The notes beneath the pieces are model-generated. The model was given only the letters and a program-made list of their open reading frames with translations, ran no database searches and was not told the origin of the DNA. The position numbers and the translations under genes are program-made. Below are positions 1-6,971 of a stretch of 64,000 nt of DNA, one piece after another. Position 1 is the stretch's first letter. The number at the start of each line of letters is the position of its first letter. Origin of the DNA: an uncultured Allomuricauda sp. (GTDB lineage Bacteria > Bacteroidota > Bacteroidia > Flavobacteriales > Flavobacteriaceae); NCBI RefSeq assembly GCF_947495325.1, contig NZ_CANLYK010000001.1:992001-1056000 (forward strand), in the 5' to 3' direction.

Positions 1-304
1 AAGGTAAAACAACTTGCTTAAATTTATAAGGTCCTTCAGGTGTATCTGAAACAGCTAATACAATCTCTGAATTGGTTATCCATGCACTCATTGAAAGTTT
101 TTTTGGCCATCTGCTTGCATACATATAATACTTCCCGTTATCCGCTTTGATAACAGAACCTCCCCATATTATCCAATCATCCATTTTAAAAGCGCCTTCT
201 ACAGGTGAATCTTCCCAATTTTGATGAAATATATTGTCATTACTGATTTTATTAGCACAACCAAATAACATAAATAACCCAAATAATAATATAAATTGCT
301 TCAT
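1..304 (-). CDS. Secreted glycoside-hydrolase-like lipoprotein (5' part only)
   Basis: The gene runs off the left edge, so only about the first 101 residues are present, starting at the ATG at 304. The N-terminus is a lipoprotein signal ending in LFMLFGC at residues 9-15. The following part (WIIWGGSVIK, KYYMYASRWPK, then SEIVLAVSDTPEGPYKF) has the rhythm of the first blade of five-bladed beta-propeller glycosidases of the GH43/GH117 type, where a short WGGS strand is followed by a YYMYxS strand and an AxSxxPxGP loop. This suggests a surface or periplasmic polysaccharide-degrading enzyme. Substrate and catalytic acids cannot be judged from this fragment. No neighbour in the window supports a polysaccharide locus; the rest may lie to the left. 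Confidence 0.7.
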   Translation of the reverse strand, partial: MKQFILLFGLFMLFGCANKISNDNIFHQNWEDSPVEGAFKMDDWIIWGGSVIKADNGKYYMYASRWPKKLSMSAWITNSEIVLAVSDTPEGPYKFKQVVLP

Positions 305-620
305 AGTTGCCTTCTTTTAAAATTCTGGCTAACGTAAAAATAATCACTGGTTTTCAATAATTTATTCGGATTAATCACCATTCACTTAATTTCCGTAATC
401 CATTTTAGGTTAACAAAAGGTTTTAATACGAACTTGAGAAATAAATATCTTTCATTTCAATCTGTCTGTTTCGGAAGTACATATGCGGGGAGTTACTGGT
501 AGCGTTAAGCTAAGGGCTGTTTTAATTGTCTTTAGCAACTTATACGTGAAGTTCGGGAATTTTAATGTGAAAATCCAGATGTGCTTTTTTCCATATAATG
601 CCTTTTTAAGTCAAAAGGTT
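305..620. other. Intergenic region without a recognisable gene
   Basis: This AT-rich stretch separates the glycosidase-like gene from the MscS gene, both on the minus strand. The short open frames in it have no start context, no signal sequence and no family resemblance. It should contain the promoter of the gene at 304, but I see no convincing TTTG/TAnnTTTG pair. Nothing else is visible apart from the terminator at its right edge. Confidence 0.5.
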
Positions 621-653
621 GAAAAAAATAACCCCAGCATAGTATACTGGGGT
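621..653 (-). terminator. Rho-independent terminator of the MscS gene
   Basis: Inverted repeat ACCCCAG / CTGGGGT (631-637 with 647-653), followed on the minus strand by a run of T residues. It sits 22 bases after the stop of the MscS gene. Confidence 0.85.
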
Positions 654-675
654 CCAATTCAAAAAAATGTTTTCT

Positions 676-1494
676 TTATTTCGATACTTTTTGCACCTCA
701 ACCTCGTGTGGGTATGGAATTTCAATGCCTGCCTTGTCAAGTGCAAGTTTACAGCCCTCATAGGTAGCAAAATATACATCCCAATAGTCTTCCGGTTTAG
801 AGAAAGGTCTAACGGCAAAATTCACTGAGCTGTCGGCCAGTTCCAATACATTTACCGATGGTGCAGGGTCTTGCAAAACTTTTGGGTTAGATGTCAAAAC
901 TTCCATCAACACCTCTTTAACTTGTTTTATATCCTCTTCATAGGCTACTCCAATAACGGTATCTACCCTAATTTTTCCTTCAGCCGTATAATTGGTAATA
1001 TTTCCATTGGCCATAGCGCCATTGGGCACTATTAAGAGTTTATTCTCTGGAGATACCAATTTGGTCGTAAAAATCTCTATCTCCTTAACTACCCCCAGAA
1101 CACCTTGTGCTTCAACCAAATCACCAATTTTATAGGGTTTAAAAATCATAAGTAAAACCCCTCCGGCAAAGTTGGAAAGTGACCCCTGCAATGCCAAGCC
1201 TATTGCCAGACCGGCAGCAGCTATTACAGCTGCAAAAGTTGTGACATCAACCCCTAATCTTGAAATAACAACAATGATCAGGAATACTTTTAATATCCAA
1301 GAAATTAGATTCAATAAAAATCGTTGCAAGGATTCATCATACTTGCTTTTTGACATTACTTTTCTTGCTGCTCCAATAATCTTTTTGATTATCCAGGAAC
1401 CTACAATATAAATGAGAATTGCGGTAACCAATTTGGGGCCAAACTCTTTGGCCAATTCCAAACCGTAGTTCATCCATTCTTGTGCTTTTTCCAT
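676..1494 (-). CDS. Small-conductance mechanosensitive channel, MscS family
   Basis: Protein of 272 residues, close to the length of E. coli MscS (286). Three membrane helices lie in the first 115 residues. The third is the pore helix rich in Gly and Ala (AAVIAAAGLAIGLALQGSL), followed by the beta domain with FKPYKIGDLVEAQGVLGVV and a C-terminal alpha/beta domain that ends near PYPHEVEV. The family forms heptameric inner-membrane channels that open under turgor stress. The gene is monocistronic, with a clear terminator after it and a palindrome in its leader (1509-1535). The ATG at 1494 gives the expected N-terminus (MEKAQEWMNYGLELAKEFG). Confidence 0.93.
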   Translation of the reverse strand: MEKAQEWMNYGLELAKEFGPKLVTAILIYIVGSWIIKKIIGAARKVMSKSKYDESLQRFLLNLISWILKVFLIIVVISRLGVDVTTFAAVIAAAGLAIGLALQGSLSNFAGGVLLMIFKPYKIGDLVEAQGVLGVVKEIEIFTTKLVSPENKLLIVPNGAMANGNITNYTAEGKIRVDTVIGVAYEEDIKQVKEVLMEVLTSNPKVLQDPAPSVNVLELADSSVNFAVRPFSKPEDYWDVYFATYEGCKLALDKAGIEIPYPHEVEVQKVSK

Positions 1495-1508
1495 AGTTTT
1501 TGTAATTT

Positions 1509-1535
1509 GTTAGTGTTCTTACATTGAGACACTAA
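1509..1535 (-). promoter_or_regulatory. Inverted repeat in the mscS leader (possible operator)
   Basis: TTAGTGT and ACACTAA arms lie about 12 bases apart in the 5' leader, ending 15 bases before the MscS start codon. The arms resemble those of the palindrome on the GntR-type operon promoter at 30038-30063, but the spacing differs by two bases. Operator function is an inference. Confidence 0.4.
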
Positions 1536-1584
1536 TATAAAAAGAAGGTCACAGAAAATCCTTTGATTTTAAAATTTTGAAAAA

Positions 1585-1618
1585 TAAAAATCCCGAATAA
1601 CCTGAGTTATCCGGGATT
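1585..1618 (-). terminator. Terminator of the sigma/DUF4252 operon
   Basis: A 13-base stem with one mismatch (1589-1601 with 1606-1618) and a 4-base loop, followed on the minus strand by TTTTTATTTTT. It lies 21 bases beyond the stop of the last DUF4252 gene. Confidence 0.9.
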
Positions 1619-1639
1619 CACATATTTGGATAGTTTGGT

Positions 1640-2179
1640 TTATCCTTTTAAAAATTCTCCTATCTCTCCCAAGCCTTCTCCATTAAAATCAGATTTTTGA
1701 ATGGCTTGCATCAATTGGGCAATATGGGCAGGATTCATGTTTTTTCCAAGAACACGTACCAAGGCAAAGCCTTTTTCCTTACTGTCTCCATAAATAATGA
1801 CCTCGTCTATGGCATCTTCATCTCCTAAATATTTAATGACACCTTTACCATATGTTGAATTGATTTTCATCAACTCCACAAACTCATCATTCTTAAGAAT
1901 TTCCTTCACTTTTGCTTTTTCCATTTTGTACTCGGCCACATTATCAGCGGTTTTTTTAAAAGCCAAAAGGTTAAACTTGCGCAAGGATTCCACAGCTTCC
2001 TGCTGTTTGTCCGTTAAGTTGGCACCTTCCATTTTAAGAATGCTTGCTGGCACATCAACTGCAATGAAATTGGGGTTTTCAGAATTGTCCACATAATATT
2101 CCTGTAGACTTTGTTGTGAGGAACAAGAGGCCAAAAAAACCAATCCCATTACCAATATTCCTTTTAAAATATGTTTCAT
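1640..2179 (-). CDS. DUF4252 lipoprotein
   Basis: Protein of 179 residues. The start was set at the ATG at 2179, because the residues from there (MKHILKGILVMGLVFLASCSS) form a textbook lipoprotein signal with lipobox LASC; the longer frame upstream adds a hydrophilic tail that would spoil it. The mature part matches DUF4252 (VPASILKM, LRKFNLLAFKK, VKEILKNDEFVELMKI, IIYGDSKEKGFALVRVLG). It is the last of three DUF4252 genes downstream of an ECF sigma and anti-sigma pair and is the most divergent of them. The biochemical function of the domain is unknown. It is probably an envelope stress or housekeeping lipoprotein made under control of that sigma factor. Confidence 0.85.
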   Translation of the reverse strand: MKHILKGILVMGLVFLASCSSQQSLQEYYVDNSENPNFIAVDVPASILKMEGANLTDKQQEAVESLRKFNLLAFKKTADNVAEYKMEKAKVKEILKNDEFVELMKINSTYGKGVIKYLGDEDAIDEVIIYGDSKEKGFALVRVLGKNMNPAHIAQLMQAIQKSDFNGEGLGEIGEFLKG

Positions 2180-2211
2180 CTGTTCTTTTTTTGATTGATT
2201 TATAATACCTC

Positions 2212-2754
2212 TCAATGTTTTTCACCCACTTTGTTCAATCCGTGATGCAAATCCATTTTTTTTGTCAATGCACCAACTTTGGTCAAATCAATATCGCCGG
2301 TCATCGTCAATAAGACTGTTTCAAAATTATGATATCCTTTATTTCGCTTATTATCCTCTATCCCGGTGGCAAGCATCAGTAATTCCTCAACATGATCATC
2401 ATCTTTCCCATTCCTAATATAAAATCTAAGATTGGTATCCCCATCCCTCACCTTCATTAATTCCTCCAGTTTGGATGACCTAACATATTGTTTCATAGTC
2501 GTAGTCATATCTGCAGAGGCACCTTTATCTTCAGACATAAAGATTTTAATAGAATTGATTCCTCTTGCCAATTCTACAAACTCCTTGCTTTCCTCATCTG
2601 AATTATTGGCCATAGCACTTGCTACAATGCCTAACATCCCTTTACTAATGGTGATGGAGCCAATTCCATCAGAATCTTCGAATTTGTCAAATATAGATTG
2701 TGAAGAAAGCTGAGCTGATACCAACACGCAAATTAATACGATTAAATTTTTCAT
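2212..2754 (-). CDS. DUF4252 exported protein, middle copy
   Basis: Protein of 180 residues from the ATG at 2754, which gives a clean signal peptide MKNLIVLICVLVSAQLSSQ. An in-frame start further upstream lacks a signal and is rejected. After the signal comes SIFDKFEDSDGIGSITISK, almost the same as the start of the next copy upstream (SLFDKFEDSDDVTSVVVNK), and both end with LTGDIDL, then an asparagine- or leucine-rich tail. Unlike the third copy it has no lipobox Cys. The leader contains AATCAATCAATC. The two similar copies look like a tandem duplication. Function unknown beyond the DUF4252 family. Confidence 0.88.
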   Translation of the reverse strand: MKNLIVLICVLVSAQLSSQSIFDKFEDSDGIGSITISKGMLGIVASAMANNSDEESKEFVELARGINSIKIFMSEDKGASADMTTTMKQYVRSSKLEELMKVRDGDTNLRFYIRNGKDDDHVEELLMLATGIEDNKRNKGYHNFETVLLTMTGDIDLTKVGALTKKMDLHHGLNKVGEKH

Positions 2755-2850
2755 GAATATTGTTTTTGATTGATTGATTTTATAGTTGTCAGCTATCAGT
2801 TTCCAGTTGACAGAAAATTTATTCTCTACCAACCGAAAACTGTTTACTGT

Positions 2851-3390
2851 TTATTGCTTCTTACCTGCTTTGTTCAGTTCATCTGGTAAGTTCATCTTAT
2901 TGGTCAACGAATTGATTTTGTTCAAATCAATATCCCCTGTCAGCGACAACAAAACGGTTTCAAACTTTCTCCCGTCGGCTTCCACATCTTTCAGACCAGT
3001 AACGAACATTAGCAACTCACTTACATGATCGGAGTCACGGCCTTCCCTAATATAGAACTTAACATTGGCGTCCTTGTCCTTTACACGCATTAACTCTTCC
3101 ATGGTTGAAGACTTAAGGTATTTGTTCACAGAGGCTTTCATATCCGCTCCAATGGCTTGATTGTCCGTAGTGAACACTTTTAAACTTTTAAGGCTACTGG
3201 CAATATCCATGAAATCCTGAGCTTCCTTATCGTCAACCTCAACATCTATCTTTGCCAATAGGTTGAACATGCTCTTGTTCACCACAACCGAGGTAACGTC
3301 ATCCGAATCTTCGAATTTATCGAACAGTGATTGCGAAAACCCTGAAAGTGGTAGTACAGCTATTAAAATGATTAAAATATTCCTTTTCAT
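2851..3390 (-). CDS. DUF4252 exported protein, first copy
   Basis: Protein of 179 residues with signal peptide MKRNILIILIAVLPLSGFSQ. The mature part has LKSLKVFTTDN, MRVKDKDANVKFYIREGRDSDHVSELLMFV and LLSLTGDIDLNKI, which line up with the middle copy for the full length. It starts 10 bases after the anti-sigma gene, so it belongs to the same transcript. It is typical of flavobacterial loci in which DUF4252 genes follow an ECF sigma and a short membrane anti-sigma. No catalytic motif is visible. Confidence 0.88.
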   Translation of the reverse strand: MKRNILIILIAVLPLSGFSQSLFDKFEDSDDVTSVVVNKSMFNLLAKIDVEVDDKEAQDFMDIASSLKSLKVFTTDNQAIGADMKASVNKYLKSSTMEELMRVKDKDANVKFYIREGRDSDHVSELLMFVTGLKDVEADGRKFETVLLSLTGDIDLNKINSLTNKMNLPDELNKAGKKQ

Positions 3391-3400
3391 TTTTTACGAT

Positions 3401-3820
3401 TTAATTATTGTTATAAATTTTTTGTTTTGCGACTTCAAACTCTTGTAAATAGGCCACCTTTTCTGTGCCCTTCCCAAAATTATCCGCTAAGAGTTCAAAT
3501 GCTTTTTTTGTTTCATTATAGGCATATTCTGCCTGTTTTCTCTCTTGGTACTCATTACCAAAATAGATGCCAAAGGTTAACACTGCTACGGCCGCTACGG
3601 AAATCCATTTGTAGTAGTTTCTTCTAGGTTTTAATGGAACCTGCTTGGTATACCGCTCTTCCTTGGCGTTGGAAAAATAGTTGAACATGGGTCTATACTG
3701 CTCCAGATGTGTTGCTACACTTTCTTGGGAAAAATACGCCTGTAATGTTTTTTCCTCCGCAACAGTTGTTGTTGCATCGAAATACTTTTCCAATAATTTT
3801 TCTATGTTATCCAATTCCAT
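3401..3820 (-). CDS. Putative membrane anti-sigma factor
   Basis: Protein of 139 residues. A cytoplasmic N-terminal part of about 70 residues (MELDNIEKLLEKYFDATTTVAEEKTLQAYF) resembles the short anti-sigma domains of Bacteroidota. One membrane helix follows (WISVAAVAVLTFGIYFG, about 72-88) and then a periplasmic tail with the sequence AYNETKKAFELLADNFGKG and QKIYNNN at the end. Its start overlaps the end of the sigma gene by 14 bases, which points to coupled translation. The periplasmic tail is clearly related to a separate 78-residue protein at 33144-33380. Role inferred from position and topology: it binds and holds the sigma factor until an envelope signal arrives. Confidence 0.8.
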   Translation of the reverse strand: MELDNIEKLLEKYFDATTTVAEEKTLQAYFSQESVATHLEQYRPMFNYFSNAKEERYTKQVPLKPRRNYYKWISVAAVAVLTFGIYFGNEYQERKQAEYAYNETKKAFELLADNFGKGTEKVAYLQEFEVAKQKIYNNN

Positions 3821-4316
3821 AGCTATGTTTTTTTATTAATTCTTGTCGTACCATTTTTCTTGCTCTTGACAGTGCTACTCTAACTGCCGTTGGTTTCATA
3901 TCTAAAAGCTCACATATTTCTTCAAAATCGTATTGCTCTACATCTCTTAATTGCAATACCATTTTTTGCTGTTCTGGAAGTTCTTCCATAATACGCTCCA
4001 TCCAAGCAATACTATCTTCTGTTTCCAGTTGTCTTTGCAATGATGTTTTTTCATCCTCATAATTGCTGTGGACCAACTTTAAGTTACTCGCTTGTTTGGA
4101 TTTTAATCGGTCCAAACAGAAATTTTTGGTCATGGTCATCGCAAAAGCCTCCACATTTTTATAGTCCTCCATGGCTTCATTTTTTGACCATAGTTTTAGC
4201 AAAATTTCCTGTGTGGCATCTTCTGCTTCTTCCCTAGAAACTAATAAACGCTTAGCCAACCTAAAGAGCTTATCCTTAAAGGGCATCACCACGTTTAAAA
4301 ATTCGGCCTGTTTCAT
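3807..4316 (-). CDS. ECF RNA polymerase sigma factor (sigma-70 family)
   Basis: Protein of 169 residues with region 2 at about 10-75 (FRLAKRLLVSREEAEDATQE, then LLKLW and NVEAFAMTMTKNFCLDRLK) and region 4 at about 110-160 (ELPEQQKMVLQLRDVEQYD, FEEICELLDMKPTAVRVALSRARK). It directs RNA polymerase to a dedicated promoter set. It heads the operon sigma, anti-sigma and three DUF4252 genes. A likely autoregulatory promoter (TGTAAC about 16 bases before CGTC) lies 50-75 bases upstream. Confidence 0.93.
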   Translation of the reverse strand: MKQAEFLNVVMPFKDKLFRLAKRLLVSREEAEDATQEILLKLWSKNEAMEDYKNVEAFAMTMTKNFCLDRLKSKQASNLKLVHSNYEDEKTSLQRQLETEDSIAWMERIMEELPEQQKMVLQLRDVEQYDFEEICELLDMKPTAVRVALSRARKMVRQELIKKHSYGIG

Positions 4317-4365
4317 TTAGTTTTTTAGTTGTTCGTAAGCTATTTAATTTCGCCTACATAATCAC

Positions 4366-4391
4366 GACGACACATATCGAATTTTGTTACA
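4366..4391 (-). promoter_or_regulatory. Candidate ECF-type promoter of the sigma/DUF4252 operon
   Basis: On the minus strand TGTAACAAAAT (4391-4381) is followed by CGTC (4369-4366), with about 16 bases between the AAC and CGTC cores. AAC and CGTC at this distance are the usual -35 and -10 cores of ECF promoters, and ECF genes are commonly autoregulated. The first codon is 50 bases downstream. Confidence 0.5.
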
Positions 4392-4525
4392 AAAAATTTG
4401 TAATCTCCTTTTATGTCTCTATTTTGTATCCAAAAATTGTAAGAATTTAGAAGTTTATCCCACATACCCACTATCCTTCTTTATTTAAGTGGAATGATAA
4501 TTGAGGGTTTTTATCAAAAAAAGCT

Positions 4526-5992
4526 ATGAAAAAATACTTGATCCCCTTACTTGCGCTGTTGCTTTTTAATATTGGTTGTAAAAGTGATGACGATGGAATT
4601 GTAAATACAGAAACTCCAGATCCTGATCCGGGTTCCGATGTTATTGCCCAAAATTTTATGTGGCAGGCAATGAACCTCTGGTATTTTTGGCAGGGAGAGG
4701 TTGATGATCTCTCAGATACAAGGTTTGCAAATGATACTGAGTTTACGGAATTTCTTGAGCAAAACTCCGACCCTTCAGATTTTTATTTTGATGTGCTCCT
4801 GTTTGAGGAGGACCGTTTTAGTTTTTTGAATGAAAATTACGAGGAATTGGTAAGCAATTTATCCGGAGTCTCAAAAAGTAATGGTTTGGAATTTGGTCTT
4901 GTTCAGTTTTCTGGCAGTCAGGATGTCTTTGGCTACGTTGAATACATTCTGCCTGACTCTGATGCATCAACAAAAGAGATAAAAAGAGGCGACATTTTCA
5001 CAAGGGTTGATGGTCAACAATTAAATCTTGACAACTATATTGATTTGTTATTTGGTGATAACGACACCTATACTTTGGGATTGGCAGACATTGAAAATGG
5101 CACAATTACAGATAATAGTACAGTAGTATCCCTTACCAAAATTGAGAATCAAGTAGAAAATCCAATTTTAGTGGCCAAAACTTTGGATGTGGGAGGCACA
5201 AAAATTGCTTATCTCATGTACAATAGGTTTTTAAGCAACTTTAATGAGGAATTGAATGCTGCTTTTGGCCAATTTGTTGCAGATGGAGCTACAGAATTGG
5301 TGTTGGACATGCGTTACAATCCAGGTGGCTCCGTAAATACCTCACGTTTATTGGCGAGCATGGTTCATAGCACGGATACAGATAAACTTTATATACGACA
5401 GCGTTGGAATGATAAAATTCAAGTACAACTAAGTTCCCAACAGCTGGAGGATTATTTTGCCAGCTCTACCGGAGTAAGCAACATCAATACCCTAAATCTA
5501 AGTAAGGTTTATGTATTGGCCACCAATAGTTCAGCATCTGCAAGTGAATTGGTCATGAATGGATTGGCACCTTATGTTGATGTTGTACATATTGGGGAAA
5601 CTACCCGTGGTAAGAATGAATTTTCCATCACTTTGGTTGATGACCCAGAAGGTAGTTTCATTTACAATGAAGATCGTGAAGATGAAATAAATTCAGAAAA
5701 TAACTGGGGTATACAACCTCTGGTTGGCAGAAACGAAAATGCTGATGGATTCTTTGATTATACTTCTGGTTTGGCTCCAACCTATGTGCTTGAAGAAGAT
5801 TTGGCGAATTTAGGAATCTTGGGTGAACCTGATGAGCCACTGTTGGCCAGAGCAATTGAGGAAATTACAGGAGGGGTTAGTAAACGAAGCTTTGCTGTAG
5901 AAATGCCCGCAAAAAGTTTTACAAGTTCCAGAATACAAACTCCTTTAAAGGATAATATGTATTTGGACAAACCTCTATATTTGAACAAATAA
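4526..5992 (+). CDS. S41-family peptidase lipoprotein (C-terminal processing protease type)
   Basis: Protein of 488 residues with a lipoprotein signal (MKKYLIPLLALLLFNIGCKS), so exported and lipid-anchored. After an N-terminal helical part there is a PDZ-like segment (about 135-215, with FGYVEYILPDSDA and IKRGDIFTRVDGQQL), then the S41 protease core: LVLDMRYNPGGSVN near 260-273 and the nucleophile region NSSASASELVMNGL near 335-348. These match the tail-specific protease family, which uses a Ser/Lys dyad. It is transcribed divergently from the ECF operon and ends in a strong bidirectional terminator. Substrate unknown; probably envelope protein quality control or processing. Confidence 0.9.
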   Translation: MKKYLIPLLALLLFNIGCKSDDDGIVNTETPDPDPGSDVIAQNFMWQAMNLWYFWQGEVDDLSDTRFANDTEFTEFLEQNSDPSDFYFDVLLFEEDRFSFLNENYEELVSNLSGVSKSNGLEFGLVQFSGSQDVFGYVEYILPDSDASTKEIKRGDIFTRVDGQQLNLDNYIDLLFGDNDTYTLGLADIENGTITDNSTVVSLTKIENQVENPILVAKTLDVGGTKIAYLMYNRFLSNFNEELNAAFGQFVADGATELVLDMRYNPGGSVNTSRLLASMVHSTDTDKLYIRQRWNDKIQVQLSSQQLEDYFASSTGVSNINTLNLSKVYVLATNSSASASELVMNGLAPYVDVVHIGETTRGKNEFSITLVDDPEGSFIYNEDREDEINSENNWGIQPLVGRNENADGFFDYTSGLAPTYVLEEDLANLGILGEPDEPLLARAIEEITGGVSKRSFAVEMPAKSFTSSRIQTPLKDNMYLDKPLYLNK

Positions 5993-6020
5993 AAAAAGCG
6001 GCTAAAAAGCCGCTTTTTTT
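5991..6020. terminator. Bidirectional terminator between the protease and B12-binding genes
   Basis: AAGCGGC (5996-6002) pairs with GCCGCTT (6009-6015) with A-rich and T-rich flanks on both sides, so it serves both convergent genes. It reaches into the last codon of the minus-strand gene. Confidence 0.92.
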
Positions 6021-6954
6021 ATTGAACTACTTTTATCTTGAACGGTGTATACTTCTTCATTAACCTGTCCGGCACCTTTAATACATCTTGATGAAAGAGA
6101 CCTGCCAAAAGCTCAATCCCATCAACAAGGGTATTGGCCGAGGATTGGGTAAACATATCAAAATCAGCAATAAAAACGGCGTTATCCTGAACAACTTTTA
6201 GGCTGCTCCAACCTTCTTTCTCGGTTAATATGTGCATTTCTTCCAAGGTTCGGTCGACCGTAAACCCGCAAGGAGCAATAATCAACACTTCAGGGTCATA
6301 CTTTACAATTTTATCCCATTGCGTCACAATACTGTCTCCCGAGGGATTGGAAAGCATATCAACTCCCCCAGCGTATGCTATTTGATGCGGAATCCAATGA
6401 CCACAATTAAAAATAGGGTCTAACCACTCCATAAGCATAACCCGTTTAGGAAGCGCTTTCGTTTCCCTTAACGTATCAATAACTGTATCGATACGTTTAT
6501 GCAAGCGGTCCAAATAGGTGTAAGCCACTTCTTCCCTACCTATTGCCTTGGCAATGGTGATAGCCGATTGAAAAACATCATCCAATGACTCTGGACTTAT
6601 TGAAATCAATTCAGGTTGTTTTTCAAGGTTTGCTACAGCTGCAGCTGTACATGCTGTATCAATTTGGCAGATATCACACATATCTTGGGTAAAGATGATA
6701 TCCGGAGAAATCTGCTCTAAAAGTGGTTCGTCAACATAATACAGATCCTTGCCCTGATGTTTGCTGGCAGAAAAGAGCGCATCAATCTCTTGACTGGACA
6801 GGTTTTTTCCTTCCAAAATACAGCGAACCACAGGTTGTTTCTCCTTTAAGGCTTGCTCTGGACACTCAAACGTAACTCCATATAAATGCCCATCCAAACC
6901 CATATCATAAATCATTTGGGTCACAGCGGGCATAAAAGAACAGACCTTCAACAT
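6019..6954 (-). CDS. BtuF-like cobalamin-binding protein lacking a signal peptide
   Basis: Protein of 311 residues of the ABC-transporter periplasmic-binding (BtuF/FhuD) fold. The start MLKVCSFMPAVTQMIYDMGL is already the first beta-alpha unit of the fold, so there is no signal peptide and no upstream start that would supply one. Diagnostic parts are GVTFECPEQA, LYYVDEPLLEQISPDIIFTQ, then DMCDICQID with a Cys-x-x-Cys, and the C-terminal GFTVDRTLEEM and MFTQSSANTLVDGI. This Cys-containing subfamily (HECxxP, TQxxCxxC) is commonly named cobalamin-binding protein. It lies 17 bases after the BtuB-like receptor gene and so under the same riboswitch. Cytoplasmic location and exact ligand are inferred; it could be a cobamide-handling protein rather than a transporter subunit. 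Confidence 0.82.
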   Translation of the reverse strand: MLKVCSFMPAVTQMIYDMGLDGHLYGVTFECPEQALKEKQPVVRCILEGKNLSSQEIDALFSASKHQGKDLYYVDEPLLEQISPDIIFTQDMCDICQIDTACTAAAVANLEKQPELISISPESLDDVFQSAITIAKAIGREEVAYTYLDRLHKRIDTVIDTLRETKALPKRVMLMEWLDPIFNCGHWIPHQIAYAGGVDMLSNPSGDSIVTQWDKIVKYDPEVLIIAPCGFTVDRTLEEMHILTEKEGWSSLKVVQDNAVFIADFDMFTQSSANTLVDGIELLAGLFHQDVLKVPDRLMKKYTPFKIKVVQ

Positions 6955-6971
6955 AGTATCAAATTAATCAA

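Noticed and set aside
483..767. Open frame of 94 codons on the plus strand between the glycosidase-like and mscS genes
   Set aside because: It runs over the mscS terminator and the 3' end of mscS on the opposite strand, has no signal or domain, and has unlikely composition.
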